64,000 bases of DNA, taken from assembly GCF_003435815.1 (NCBI RefSeq), contig NZ_QTUV01000007.1, positions 37,844-101,843 of the forward strand, read 5' to 3'. Below the pieces are notes generated by a model. It saw nothing but the letters and a program-made list of their open reading frames with translations. It was not told where the DNA came from and did not search any database. This stretch comes from Dorea sp. AM10-31 (lineage in GTDB: Bacteria; Bacillota; Clostridia; Lachnospirales; Lachnospiraceae). Of this stretch, positions 49,173 to 58,615 are shown in pieces (position 1 is the first letter of the stretch; the number at the start of each line of letters is the position of its first letter). The position numbers and the translations under genes are program-made.

Positions 49173-49436
49173 ATGTTAAAGCAGGAAGTAACGATCAGTA
49201 ATCCGACGGGGCTTCATCTGAGACCTGCGGGGGTATTCTGTAATACGGCGAGCTATTATAACTGCAAAGTGCTGTTTCAACATGAAGAGACAGTAGCAAA
49301 TGCAAAAAGTGTGCTGAGTGTGCTTGGAGCATGTATAAAAAAAGGGGATAAGATTGTCTTAATCTGCGACGGCGAAGACGAAGCTGATGCAATGAAAGCG
49401 ATGGTCAGCGCTGTAGAAGACGGATTGGGAGAGTAA
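49173..49436 (+). CDS. HPr-family phosphocarrier protein
   Basis: The 87-residue protein has His15 in GLHLRPA (13-19) and Ser46 in NAKSVLSVLG, both at the exact positions used by HPr for phosphotransfer from Enzyme I and for HPr kinase. The usual A after the His is Leu here. It could be the PTS HPr or a Crh-like relative, but Crh lacks the His, so HPr is favoured. No ptsI is next to it. It sits right after cdaAR, an unusual place, and ends in a strong terminator. Confidence 0.85.
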   Translation: MLKQEVTISNPTGLHLRPAGVFCNTASYYNCKVLFQHEETVANAKSVLSVLGACIKKGDKIVLICDGEDEADAMKAMVSAVEDGLGE

Positions 49437-49440
49437 AAGT

Positions 49441-49477
49441 AAAAACAGTTTTTCCAACAGGAAAAACTGTTTTTTGT
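49441..49477 (+). terminator. Terminator after the HPr gene
   Basis: Fifteen-base perfect arms (49441-49455 and 49460-49474) with AACA loop and TTTTTT end. It closes the unit that contains cdaA, cdaR and the HPr gene. Confidence 0.9.
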
Positions 49478-49511
49478 TAAGGAACTCGGATATACAGAAG
49501 GGAGATAAATA

Positions 49512-50939
49512 ATGGCTAAGGATATAGATGAATTGTATAATGAATTAGATCATTTGCCAAATCAGGAACGAAAATACAAGAGAAGCAGGAAAGGATACAG
49601 TGAAGATCTGTATGATGATTTCTACAGTCAGGATCTGTATGATGAATATAGCAGACGGTCTGGAAAACAGAGATATTGCGATACGGATCCGTATACAACA
49701 GGACGGAGATACCGTGATGCAGATCCGTATACAGCAAGATCCGGTAATCAGAAGAGAAGAAAACGTAAAAAACGCCGGGATGACTGGAGACCGGTAAAGA
49801 TTGGTGCAGTTTCTCATTTGTTGTGGATTCTGCAGGTTCTTGCTTCCATTGCAGCTTTTGGTTCCATGATTATTCTTGGAATTTTACCGGTGCCATATAT
49901 GGTGGGATTTGCAGCGATATTGCTGATATTTGCATGTATCGTTAAGATTATGCAGATGCGGGCTGTGCGTTACGGGAAACGCAGAGTGAATGGCAGATGG
50001 AAAAAGAAATCAACCGGAAAATGGATTTCTCTTGTGACGGCGGCGTTGATGTGTATTCTCTGTTTTTATGGATTAAAAGTTAATTCGGCGCTGGATACGA
50101 TCGCAATTGGTGAAGAAAGCGGTAAATACACGGAAGAAAAATCAATTGATGTAATACAAAAGCCGTTCAACGTTTATATCAGCGGTATTGATGTTTATGG
50201 TAATATTAATAAAAAGAGCCGTAGTGATGTGAATCTGATTGCAACTGTGAATCCGCAGACACATAAGATTCTTCTTACGACAACACCGAGGGATTATTAT
50301 GTGACGATTCCGGGGGTGTCCGGAACACAAAAGGACAAGCTTACGCATGCAGGAGTATATGGAATCGACACATCGATTGCAACTTTGGAAAATCTATATG
50401 ATATAGAGATTCCGTTTTTTGTACGTGTAAACTTTTCTTCGGTAGAAAATATCGTGGATATTATGGGAGGAGTAGATGTAGAATCCAAGCTGGCATTTAC
50501 AACAGGAAAAGAATCCGGAACAGTAGTGGATGTAAAAAAAGGAACGAATCATTTTAATGGAAAGCAGGCGCTGGCGTTTGTAAGAGAACGACATGCCCTG
50601 GCAGCGGGAGATAATCAGAGGGGGAAAAACCAGCAGGCGCTTCTGACTGCACTGATTCATGAAGCGATGTCTCCGGAGATCGTCTTACATGCAAACAGTA
50701 TAATCAACAGCGTGGCAGGAAGCGCAGATACGAATATGTCTGAGAATCAGATCAAGTCGCTGATCCGCATGCAGCTTGGCACAATGAAAGGCTGGGATGT
50801 TCAGTCTGTGGCGGCGGAAGGAGATTCCAGCGGAAAACAGTATTGCTATTCTTATAAAGGAAAAGCGTTATATGTAACTGTTCCATATGAAAGTTCTGTG
50901 TCAAAAATTAAAAAGAAAATGAGGAGGGCTTTGCAATGA
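49512..50939 (+). CDS. LytR-CpsA-Psr family protein
   Basis: LCP enzymes attach teichoic acids or capsule polymers to peptidoglycan. The 475-residue protein has an unusual polar N-terminus (1-90) with Tyr/Asp/Arg-rich repeats (DLYDDFYSQDLYDEYSRR) and a lysine/arginine cluster, three membrane segments (about 100-190), and the extracellular LCP domain with NVYISGIDVYG, SRSDVNLIATVNP, LLTTTPRDYYV and FVRERHALAAGDNQRGKNQQ. The Arg/Asp residues that bind polyprenyl pyrophosphate are intact. It overlaps the next gene by 4 bases (ATGA), suggesting joint work on the wall. Confidence 0.93.
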   Translation: MAKDIDELYNELDHLPNQERKYKRSRKGYSEDLYDDFYSQDLYDEYSRRSGKQRYCDTDPYTTGRRYRDADPYTARSGNQKRRKRKKRRDDWRPVKIGAVSHLLWILQVLASIAAFGSMIILGILPVPYMVGFAAILLIFACIVKIMQMRAVRYGKRRVNGRWKKKSTGKWISLVTAALMCILCFYGLKVNSALDTIAIGEESGKYTEEKSIDVIQKPFNVYISGIDVYGNINKKSRSDVNLIATVNPQTHKILLTTTPRDYYVTIPGVSGTQKDKLTHAGVYGIDTSIATLENLYDIEIPFFVRVNFSSVENIVDIMGGVDVESKLAFTTGKESGTVVDVKKGTNHFNGKQALAFVRERHALAAGDNQRGKNQQALLTALIHEAMSPEIVLHANSIINSVAGSADTNMSENQIKSLIRMQLGTMKGWDVQSVAAEGDSSGKQYCYSYKGKALYVTVPYESSVSKIKKKMRRALQ

Positions 50940-53146
50940 AAAATAAGAAAATAAGGCAGATGTTTGCAATGACATTAACAGGTGTGATGCTGTGTACTTT
51001 GCCGGTCTGTGCGGCAGAGCCCGCAGAAAATACAGAAACGGCGGAAACTGCGGAAATGCAGAGCCCGGATTCGGCAAAGACGGAAACATCAGAAAAAACG
51101 GAAGAGCCTGCGAAGCAGGATGAAGAGACAAAAGAGCTGGTACAGGAGTATACAGGCTGGCTCAAGGAGAACAAAGCAAGAGCGGTGACAGGAACTTACA
51201 GCAGTGAACTGAAGAAATTTCCTGCTGATTATCAGAAGCTGCTTGCCACACTTCATAAAGCACATCCAAACTGGATGTTTATTGCGAAAAATACAGGGCA
51301 GGACTGGAATGAAGTCGTGGCTAAGGAAAGTATTTCTGGTGGAAAGAGCAGCACGAATAACAGTCTTCTGCCGAAGACAGCAGGAAGCCTTCTGCTCAGT
51401 AAAAAGAGTACAGATTATAATGCTTCTACAGGAGCCTACATAGGAAAGGATGGACCAAACTGGGTATCGGCAAGCAGACCGGCAGTTGCTTATTATGCAG
51501 ATCCAAGGAATTTTCTGACGGATCGATATATTTTCATGTTTGAAGCGTTGAATTATAATTCCAAATATCATACATTGACTGGTGTGGAAAATATTTTAAA
51601 AGGGACAGATCTTTATAAAAAGAAGATCAGTTATCTGGACAAAAAAGGAAAAACATTTAATTTGAAACGGACGTATGGCGAGACGATTCTTGCTGCCGGT
51701 GCAAATGCGGGCGTCAGTCCACTGTTCCTGACATCCAAGATCCGGCAGGAGACAGGCGCTAAGCTGACAAATGGAAGTATTTCCGGCAAATATTCCTATG
51801 GCAGGAAATCTTACCGTGGATATTATAATTACTATAATATAGGTGCAGTGCCGGGAGGAGCTACCGGTTCAGCGGTTGCCAATGGTCTTATTTTTGCAAA
51901 GGGCGGATCGAGCGGGAAGAACACTTCCTATACAAGACCGTGGATGTCTCCGGTCAGTTCCATTACCGGAGGGGCGCAATGGATCGCAGAAAAATTCATC
52001 AAGCGCGGACAGAATACGATTTATTATGAACGCTTTAATACAATTGTAAAACCATATTACAGCCATCAGTATATGCAGAATCTGACGGGAGCGGCAGCGG
52101 AAGCAAATTCTACTTATAATACATATAACAATATGAATATTGTCAATGATGCTTATGTATTTTACATTCCGGTTTATAAAAATATGCCGTCACAGGGAGC
52201 GACCGTGACGATTTCCAAATCTGTGAAGAGTGGAACTGTTACAACGAATGTCACGCTACGCAAAGGCGTTTCGTCCAGTACGCCTTCACTTGGCACGATA
52301 CCGAAAGGAAAGAAAGTGACAGTCAGTGGCGGAAAATATACGGACAAGAGTTTGGCGGTTTCCACGCAGGAGGCAAATCCGTACTGGATGAAAGTAACGT
52401 ATGCCGGAAAGACAGGTTATGTATCCAGCCGTTATCTGCAGATGAATACGAACACGAAGATTGTGGCAGGCAATACAAAACAGCTTAGCGCAAAATCTTC
52501 AAAAGCAGGAAAGATTTATTATGAGACAAGTAATCCGGCAGTGGCAACTGTGAATGACAGTGGTAAAGTCACAGGAAAGAAAGCCGGAAAATGTATGATC
52601 TATGCAGTGACAAGTTCCGGAAAAGCAGTTGATGCTATTGGAATTGAAGTGACGAAAAAGAGCGGTTCTTCGAATGACAAACCAACGCCAAAACCAGATC
52701 CAAAGCCTGCACAGGCAAAAACATATTCAACATACCAAGCAACAACAAACGTTAACTACCGGACAGGAGCCGGAACAAAGTATGCGACGAAAGGAACACT
52801 GAAAAAAGGACAAAAGATCAATGTAGAAAACGGCTATTCCAAAAAGGCGGACGGTTATACGTGGTATCGCTTTAAGATGAACGGTAAAAAATATTATGTT
52901 GCTTCAAAATACCTGAAAAAGGTAACAGCGGCAAAGAAAACATATACAAAATATGTGACAACAACAAGTGTCAATTACCGGACAGGAGCCGGAACGAAGT
53001 ATGCGACGAAGGGAACTTTGAAAAAAGGACAGAAGCTCAACGTAGAAAACGGCTATTCCAAAAAGGCAGATGGATATAAGTGGTATCGCTTTAAAATGAA
53101 TAGCAAAAACTATTACATTGCGTCAAAGTATTTGAAAAAAGCATAA
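50936..53146 (+). CDS. Secreted SH3b-repeat wall protein, hydrolase-like
   Basis: The 736-residue protein has a signal peptide (1-26, ending VCAA), an acidic Glu/Thr-rich linker, and a glucosaminidase-like region (about 80-400) with ETILAAGANAGVSPLFLTSK, IRQETGAKLTNGS and YNYYNIGAVPGG, typical of wall-cleaving N-acetylglucosaminidases. Then come an SH3b domain (about 425-505), a Big2 immunoglobulin-like domain (about 520-580, NPAVATVNDSGKVTGKKAG) and two almost identical SH3b repeats (about 595-663 and 668-736). SH3b domains bind cell-wall peptides. It overlaps the LCP gene. Catalysis is inferred from family resemblance. Confidence 0.85.
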   Translation: MKNKKIRQMFAMTLTGVMLCTLPVCAAEPAENTETAETAEMQSPDSAKTETSEKTEEPAKQDEETKELVQEYTGWLKENKARAVTGTYSSELKKFPADYQKLLATLHKAHPNWMFIAKNTGQDWNEVVAKESISGGKSSTNNSLLPKTAGSLLLSKKSTDYNASTGAYIGKDGPNWVSASRPAVAYYADPRNFLTDRYIFMFEALNYNSKYHTLTGVENILKGTDLYKKKISYLDKKGKTFNLKRTYGETILAAGANAGVSPLFLTSKIRQETGAKLTNGSISGKYSYGRKSYRGYYNYYNIGAVPGGATGSAVANGLIFAKGGSSGKNTSYTRPWMSPVSSITGGAQWIAEKFIKRGQNTIYYERFNTIVKPYYSHQYMQNLTGAAAEANSTYNTYNNMNIVNDAYVFYIPVYKNMPSQGATVTISKSVKSGTVTTNVTLRKGVSSSTPSLGTIPKGKKVTVSGGKYTDKSLAVSTQEANPYWMKVTYAGKTGYVSSRYLQMNTNTKIVAGNTKQLSAKSSKAGKIYYETSNPAVATVNDSGKVTGKKAGKCMIYAVTSSGKAVDAIGIEVTKKSGSSNDKPTPKPDPKPAQAKTYSTYQATTNVNYRTGAGTKYATKGTLKKGQKINVENGYSKKADGYTWYRFKMNGKKYYVASKYLKKVTAAKKTYTKYVTTTSVNYRTGAGTKYATKGTLKKGQKLNVENGYSKKADGYKWYRFKMNSKNYYIASKYLKKA
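52721..53142 (+). repeat. Tandem SH3b-coding repeat
   Basis: Copies at 52721-52923 and 52940-53142 are offset by 219 bases (73 codons) and are highly similar in DNA, including ACCGGACAGGAGCCGGAAC. The similarity exceeds protein constraint alone and implies recent duplication or ongoing conversion. Confidence 0.8.
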
Positions 53147-53171
53147 AAATATTTACATAAAAAAAGGAATG

Positions 53172-53217
53172 AAACGGCATCGTGTAATCCCATGGGAGAG
53201 CGCGGTGCCGTTTGTCG
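53172..53217 (+). terminator. Possible terminator after the SH3b gene
   Basis: Eleven-base arms (53172-53182 and 53203-53213, one G-T pair) around a 20-base loop. The T-run is only TTTG, so termination may be weak. Confidence 0.45.
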
Positions 53218-53229
53218 TGCCGATAAACC

Positions 53230-53258
53230 TTGAAATATCGTACATATTCGTATATAAT
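53230..53258 (+). promoter_or_regulatory. Sigma-A promoter of the glycopolymer cluster
   Basis: TTGAAA (53230-53235), 17 bases and perfect TATAAT (53253-53258). It precedes the sugar transferase by about 40 bases. Confidence 0.85.
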
Positions 53259-53300
53259 GTTACAGGTATATTAAATATATGCGTATTTTGAGGTGGCTGA

Positions 53301-54701
53301 ATGAAAAAACATTTGCATAAATTTGAGACAACATTGTGGTTATTTATAAAATTTATTTTCTATATATCTTTAATGATGGCGTTTGTCCGTATCATGGGAA
53401 GAGAGAGTATCGGACTGACCAGATTGTCCCGTACACTTGGAATTACTGTATCAACATTCGCGATTGTTGGATTGCTGTTCCTGTCTGTATACGGGAAATA
53501 TGATGTGGGGCGCAGAAAGAGTAAGCCGATCATCTATTCACTGACACTTGCCGTGATCTGCACAGATATTGTTACTTATCTGCAGTTAATGATCATGAGA
53601 ACCAATGTACCGAGCGTATGGCAATTCCGTCTGAACAGTCTGGGACTTTTAGGACTCGCTCTTTGTGTACAGCTTGTTCTCATTATCTTTTTTTCATATG
53701 CGGGAAACTGGTTGTTTTTCCTGATCCACAAGCCGGAACAGTGTTGCGTGATCACATCTTCACAGCGCAGGCTGGACGAGCTTGTATTTTCTATGCAAAA
53801 ATTCAAAAAGCAATATCAGATTTCGTCTGTTGTGGATTATCGCAATCCGGATAAGCGAAAGTATATCAAAGAAGCGCAGACTGTATTCGTATATGATGTA
53901 CCGGTAGAAGCGCGTACAGATATTATGCGCTGGTGCTATCAGTACAATGTGAATCTTTATTTCAATCCGGAGATCGAAGATATTATGGAACTGAATGCGG
54001 AACAATATGTGTTGAATGATGTATATCTGCTGAATAAGAATGTAAAAGCACTTACTATGGAGCAGAGAATTGTAAAACGGAGCATGGATATTGTTCTGTC
54101 GCTTGTGCTAGGAATTTTATCTTCCCCGTTCTGGATCCTTGGAAGTCTTGCAGTGAAACTTAATGATGGAGGGCCGGTTCTTTTTAAACAGGAGAGAGCG
54201 ACCATTCACGGCAAGCGTTTTGAAGTGTATAAGCTTCGCACCATGAAGCCGAATAATGATAACCATTCCGTTACAAAGGATGATGACCGTATCACGAAGC
54301 CGGGCAAGTTTCTTCGCAGAACAAGAATTGATGAACTTCCACAGCTTTTAAATGTATTAAAAGGTGATATGACATTTGTTGGTCCGAGACCAGAGATGAT
54401 TAAAAATGTAAAGGAATATACCGAAGAACTTCCGGAATTTGAGTACCGTCTCCGCATGAAAGCCGGTTTGACCGGGTATGCGCAGATCCGAGGCAAGTAT
54501 AATACGACACCGAAAGATAAGCTGATCATGGATATGATGTATATTGAACAGTTCAGTATACTGAAAGATATCCAGCTTATTTTCCAGACGGCAATTGTAT
54601 TACTGAAATCAGACAGTACAGAGGCGTTTGATAAGAACAACAAACACTGTCCGTATAAATTTGAAAAATGGAAAGAAAAAAAACATGGTAAAAATAATTA
54701 A
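53301..54701 (+). CDS. Polyprenyl-phosphate sugar-1-phosphate transferase
   Basis: This membrane enzyme moves a sugar-1-phosphate onto undecaprenyl phosphate, the first step of a wall or capsule polymer. The 466-residue protein has several N-terminal membrane segments (about 12-32, 45-65, 78-100, 112-140), a Rossmann-like middle domain, then the catalytic PF02397-type domain from about 255 (KRSMDIVLSLVLG, FKQER, YKLRTM, RRTRIDELPQLLNVLKGDM, VGPRPE). The layout is that of WbaP/TuaA-type initiators. The sugar is unknown. The end overlaps the next gene by 17 bases. Confidence 0.93.
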   Translation: MKKHLHKFETTLWLFIKFIFYISLMMAFVRIMGRESIGLTRLSRTLGITVSTFAIVGLLFLSVYGKYDVGRRKSKPIIYSLTLAVICTDIVTYLQLMIMRTNVPSVWQFRLNSLGLLGLALCVQLVLIIFFSYAGNWLFFLIHKPEQCCVITSSQRRLDELVFSMQKFKKQYQISSVVDYRNPDKRKYIKEAQTVFVYDVPVEARTDIMRWCYQYNVNLYFNPEIEDIMELNAEQYVLNDVYLLNKNVKALTMEQRIVKRSMDIVLSLVLGILSSPFWILGSLAVKLNDGGPVLFKQERATIHGKRFEVYKLRTMKPNNDNHSVTKDDDRITKPGKFLRRTRIDELPQLLNVLKGDMTFVGPRPEMIKNVKEYTEELPEFEYRLRMKAGLTGYAQIRGKYNTTPKDKLIMDMMYIEQFSILKDIQLIFQTAIVLLKSDSTEAFDKNNKHCPYKFEKWKEKKHGKNN

Positions 54702-55812
54702 AATAGGTACGGCAGGGCTGCAGCTTTTATATAATGGTATGAAATTATTGCCGACACAGAAAAAAATTGTCATGCTCAGCCGGCAGAGTAATGAGCCATC
54801 GGACGAATTCCGTATGGTGGAACATGAACTCTTAAAACAAAACAAAAGTGTTAAGGTTGTGTTGCTGTGTAAAACACTGGATGGGGGCGTGGATTCCAGC
54901 CTTTTCGGAAAGATTCGTTATGGTTTCCATATGCTGACGCAGATGTACCATCTTGCAACCGCACAGGTAGCGGTGCTGGATACTTACTGTATTCCGGTCA
55001 GCCTGCTAAAACATAAAAATTCGCTGACGGTTATCCAGATGTGGCATTCCATGGGAACAATGAAAAAGTTCGGCTATACAGCACTGGATACAGCAGAAGG
55101 CAGCAGACGCGAGATAGCCGAAGCAATGAAGATGCATCAGAATTATGATTATGTATTTGCGAGTGCAGATGCGTACAAGGATCATCTGGCAAAAGGATTC
55201 CGCTGTGAGATTGAAAAAATCGTCACTATGCCGCTTCCAAGACTGGATCTGCTAAACAGCAGGTCTTATCAGGAAAAGACAAAAGAGAAGATATATGCAA
55301 AATATCCGAAACTGAAAGAAAAGCCGGTGATTTTATACATTCCGACATTTCGGAAAGATGAGACAGCATTTGGTCCGGCACTTGAAAAATTGATTCATGC
55401 AGTCGATACAGACAGATATAATCTGGTTGTGAAATTACATCCGCTGTCGAAGATGAAGCTTCAGAATGAGACCATGAGCGCTGACGGATTTTCAAGTTTT
55501 GAGATGCTGTCCGTAGCAGATTATGTAGTCAGTGATTATTCCTGTATTATATACGAAGCAGCAGTACTCGGCATTCCGCTGTATTTCTATGATTTCGACA
55601 TGGATTTTTATAAAAATGGCAGAGGACTTGCGATTGACTATGAAAACGAACTGCCGGGTGTGATATCCGAAGATGCAGCTGAGATCGTGCGTGCGATCGA
55701 AGAAGACTCTTATGATAAGAAAGCCTTAAAGCAGTTTGCAGATAAATATGTAACACCAACAGAACATGCAACAAAAGACATTGCAGATTTTATATTTCGA
55801 TTTATTAAATAA
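54685..55812 (+). CDS. CDP-glycerol-type glycerophosphotransferase
   Basis: The 375-residue protein belongs to the TagB/TagF family, which adds polyol phosphate units from CDP-glycerol or CDP-ribitol to a growing polymer. Visible motifs are QMWHSMGTMKKFGY, YDYVFASADAYKDH, LYIPTFRKDETAFG, VVKLHPLSK and ADYVVSDYSCIIYEAAVLG. An upstream in-frame start (54628) would lie deep inside the preceding gene. ATG 54685 is preferred though its ribosome site (GGAAAG) is weak. It is shorter than TagF, hence TagB-like or a priming enzyme. Confidence 0.88.
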   Translation: MVKIIKIGTAGLQLLYNGMKLLPTQKKIVMLSRQSNEPSDEFRMVEHELLKQNKSVKVVLLCKTLDGGVDSSLFGKIRYGFHMLTQMYHLATAQVAVLDTYCIPVSLLKHKNSLTVIQMWHSMGTMKKFGYTALDTAEGSRREIAEAMKMHQNYDYVFASADAYKDHLAKGFRCEIEKIVTMPLPRLDLLNSRSYQEKTKEKIYAKYPKLKEKPVILYIPTFRKDETAFGPALEKLIHAVDTDRYNLVVKLHPLSKMKLQNETMSADGFSSFEMLSVADYVVSDYSCIIYEAAVLGIPLYFYDFDMDFYKNGRGLAIDYENELPGVISEDAAEIVRAIEEDSYDKKALKQFADKYVTPTEHATKDIADFIFRFIK

Positions 55813-55826
55813 ACGGAGGAACGAAG

Positions 55827-56870
55827 ATGAACAGAGTTTTAGAAGACGATTTAAAGACAATTATTGCAGAAGATCTTTCATGGGAGAAACTGAAAAATAA
55901 AACCGTAATGATTACCGGTGCAAGCGGTATGGTAGGTTCTTATATGTTATATGTACTCCTGATGCTCAACGATGAGAAGCATTATGGTATTAAAGTGGAT
56001 GCTGTTATGAGAAATGTAAATAAACTTCCGGAAGAGATCAGAAACCGTGAAGATGTGAATGTTGTAGTAGCTGATGTGACAAAAGATATCCCGGATGTCG
56101 GAGATATTGATTATATTATCCATGCAGCAAGTCCGGCAAGTCCGCTTATTATGCAGAACCAGCCGGTGGAGACAATTGCCGCAAATACAATCGGAACATT
56201 TAAAACACTGGAACTTGCAAAAGAGAAAAATGCAGAAGGATATCTCTTTATTTCATCCAGAGAGATCTACGGACAGCCGGATGAAGGACAGGAATTCTTC
56301 TATGAGAATACTTACGGATTTGTAGACCAGTTGAATCCAAGATCCTGCTATTCCGAAGGAAAGAAAGCAGCAGAGACGATGTGCGTATGCTTCCATGAAG
56401 AGTATGGCTTGAATACAAAGATTGCCAGACTGGCACACACATACGGACCGGGAATGTCTATTTATGATGGACGTGTACAGGCAGATTTTCTGAAAAATGT
56501 ATATCATAATGAAGACATTGTATTGAAGAGTGAAGGAACAGCAGTCAGAACTTATACTTATATTGCGGATGCTATCGCAGGTATGTACCGGATTCTGTTA
56601 GATTCGGAAGATATTGTATATAATATTGGTAATGAAGCAGGAAAAGTTTCCATCCGTGATCTGGCAGAGATTCTTGTAAGCATTTATCCGGAGAGAGGAC
56701 TGAAACTTGTATTTGATATTCCGGAGGGCGGAACAAAGGGAACTGCGCCATATACACTGGGAATCTTAAGCAGTGAGAAGCTCAGAAAACTTGGATGGAA
56801 CCCAAAGTATTCTGTAAAAGATGGATTCAAGAGAACTCTGGAATATCTGGAACTGGAAAACGTTGAATAG
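55827..56870 (+). CDS. Extended SDR (NAD-dependent epimerase/dehydratase family)
   Basis: The 347-residue protein has a Rossmann motif TGASGMVG (30-37), catalytic SS (143-144) and Y175-x3-K179 (CYSEGKK), like UDP-glucuronate decarboxylase and dTDP-glucose dehydratase. It modifies a nucleotide-sugar or a polyol. It precedes the TarI-like cytidylyltransferase and may supply its substrate, although TarJ of the standard ribitol pathway is an alcohol dehydrogenase of another family. The product is therefore unknown. A CGGAGG site and tight spacing place it in the operon. Confidence 0.85.
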   Translation: MNRVLEDDLKTIIAEDLSWEKLKNKTVMITGASGMVGSYMLYVLLMLNDEKHYGIKVDAVMRNVNKLPEEIRNREDVNVVVADVTKDIPDVGDIDYIIHAASPASPLIMQNQPVETIAANTIGTFKTLELAKEKNAEGYLFISSREIYGQPDEGQEFFYENTYGFVDQLNPRSCYSEGKKAAETMCVCFHEEYGLNTKIARLAHTYGPGMSIYDGRVQADFLKNVYHNEDIVLKSEGTAVRTYTYIADAIAGMYRILLDSEDIVYNIGNEAGKVSIRDLAEILVSIYPERGLKLVFDIPEGGTKGTAPYTLGILSSEKLRKLGWNPKYSVKDGFKRTLEYLELENVE

Positions 56871-56919
56871 CTAATATAGAACAAAAAGAAAAACAACAGG
56901 TAAAATAAGGAGAAAAGAC

Positions 56920-57681
56920 ATGAGTAAAAATATTGCAATTGTATTCGCAGGTGGAGTGGGAGCCAGAATGGGTTCCGGACTTCCGAAACAGTTTATCGAA
57001 GTAAACGGAAAACCAATCATTATCCATACACTGGATATTTTTGAAGAGCATCCGGACATTGACGAGATTTACGTGGCATGTAAAGAAGAGTATATTCGCA
57101 AATTACAGAAGATGGTACAGCGCCATATGATCGACAAAGTGAAAAAAATCGTTCCGGGCGGCGCAACCGGACAGGATTCCATCTACAATGCATTACAGGC
57201 AGCAAGAGAGAACAATACACCGGATTCAATTGTACTCATCCATGATGGTGTACGTCCATGTATTTCAAAGGAAGTCATTGATGATGACCTGGCATGCGTA
57301 AAAGAACACGGAAATGCGATTACATGTACACCGTTATTTGAGACACCGGTCATCAGCGAGGATGGAAAAACAGTAGATGAAGTTCCACCGCGTTCCAAAT
57401 TCTATACAGCCCAGGCACCACAGTGTTTTTATCTGGGTGATGTGCTGGAAGCACATGCACAGATGCGTATGAATAACCCGGGATATGAAGGCGTCGTAGA
57501 TACATGCAGTATGATGAAAATGCTTGGAAAGAAGGTTTCACTTGTAGCCGGCCCAAGAGGTAATATTAAAGTTACAACGCCGGAAGATCTGTATACATTC
57601 CGCGCAATGATTCAATACAGAGAATCCGAACAGATTTTCGGATTTGCCAACAGAGAAGTTCCATCCGGATTAAAGAAATAA
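56920..57681 (+). CDS. IspD/TarI-family cytidylyltransferase
   Basis: The 253-residue protein starts with the nucleotide-binding VFAGGVGARMGSGLPKQF (8-25) and has VLIHDGVRP and ITCTPLFETP. The family covers IspD (isoprenoid MEP pathway) and TarI (ribitol-5-phosphate activation). The glycopolymer neighbourhood, two CDP-glycerol-type transferases and the SDR favour a polyol-phosphate such as ribitol or glycerol (inference) over MEP. No TarJ partner is seen. Confidence 0.85.
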   Translation: MSKNIAIVFAGGVGARMGSGLPKQFIEVNGKPIIIHTLDIFEEHPDIDEIYVACKEEYIRKLQKMVQRHMIDKVKKIVPGGATGQDSIYNALQAARENNTPDSIVLIHDGVRPCISKEVIDDDLACVKEHGNAITCTPLFETPVISEDGKTVDEVPPRSKFYTAQAPQCFYLGDVLEAHAQMRMNNPGYEGVVDTCSMMKMLGKKVSLVAGPRGNIKVTTPEDLYTFRAMIQYRESEQIFGFANREVPSGLKK

Positions 57682-57689
57682 AGAAAGTT

Positions 57690-57718
57690 TTGACAAACGA
57701 TACCTATTTGATTATAAT
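57690..57718 (+). promoter_or_regulatory. Consensus sigma-A promoter of the ABC exporter
   Basis: TTGACA (57690-57695), 17 bases, TATAAT (57713-57718): both boxes perfect. Transcription from about 57725 leaves a leader to an AGGAGG site at 57779. Confidence 0.92.
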
Positions 57719-57790
57719 AGGTGAGGTGTGCGTAAAAAGCACAGTGACATGAAAACGAAAATAGGGTCTAAATATCTAGGAGGAAAAACG

Positions 57791-58597
57791 GTGTTTACAA
57801 GTGTTAGATACGTGATAAGAGAGAATACGCAGAATATGTATCGTATTTTTTCTATCGCAAAATATGAGCTGCTGGCAGATATGCGTGACAGTAAGCTTGG
57901 ATGGTTCTGGAATTTTGCCAATCCGGCGATTCAGGTAATGACTTATTGGTTTGTATTTGGTTATGTATTTAATAGAAAAAGCGTAGGGCATATTCCTTAT
58001 TTGCTCTGGATGCTTGGCGGAATGGTTGTATGGTTTTTCATCAGCCCATGTATTACGGACGGATGTAATGCAGTCTTTAAAAAGATAGATGTAATTACGA
58101 AGATGAAGTTTCCGGTCAGTGTTCTGCCGATGACAGTTGTTTTACAGAAATTGTTTGATCATTTTTGCCTGATGATTATACTGATTGTAGTATTTGCATT
58201 ATATGGTTATTATCCAACCTGGCACTGGATCGGGTTGATTTATTATCTGCTGTGTGCGATTATATTTGCAGTATCGCTTTCATTGACGACATCTGTATTA
58301 AATATGCTTGCACGTGACACGAGAAAACTGATTCTTGCATGCATGCGTCTGCTTTTGTATTTAACCCCTATTTTATGGGATATTGACAAATTAGGACATG
58401 GACGTTTGATGAAACTGATGACGTGTAATCCAATTTATTATGTAGTACAGGGATTCAGAGACTGCTTTTTCTACCACAAAGGTATTATGGCATATAGTTG
58501 GTCTATGGGATGGTTCTGGGGAATTACTTTAGTACTCTTCTTTTTTGGAAGCTATATGATGTATAAATTTAAAACACGTTTTATTGATCTGATCTAA
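57791..58597 (+). CDS. ABC-2 type polysaccharide export permease
   Basis: The 268-residue protein has about six membrane segments and resembles TagG/RfbA permeases, with SKLGWFWNFANPAIQV after a basic start and NPIYYVVQGFRDCFFY near the end. It would export a lipid-linked polymer together with the next protein. GTG 57791 is chosen because AGGAGG (57779-57784) lies just before it. The longer frame from 57728 would start right at the promoter's transcription start with no ribosome site. The gene has its own strong promoter. Confidence 0.9.
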   Translation: MFTSVRYVIRENTQNMYRIFSIAKYELLADMRDSKLGWFWNFANPAIQVMTYWFVFGYVFNRKSVGHIPYLLWMLGGMVVWFFISPCITDGCNAVFKKIDVITKMKFPVSVLPMTVVLQKLFDHFCLMIILIVVFALYGYYPTWHWIGLIYYLLCAIIFAVSLSLTTSVLNMLARDTRKLILACMRLLLYLTPILWDIDKLGHGRLMKLMTCNPIYYVVQGFRDCFFYHKGIMAYSWSMGWFWGITLVLFFFGSYMMYKFKTRFIDLI

Positions 58598-58615
58598 TTT
58601 ACGAGGAGAATATAA

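Noticed and set aside
56920..57681. IspD of the isoprenoid pathway
   Set aside because: Family resemblance cannot separate IspD from TarI, but the glycopolymer neighbours favour TarI-like function. IspD cannot be fully excluded.
57728..57790. Longer N-terminus for the ABC permease
   Set aside because: It would begin within a few bases of the expected transcription start, with no ribosome site; GTG 57791 has AGGAGG.
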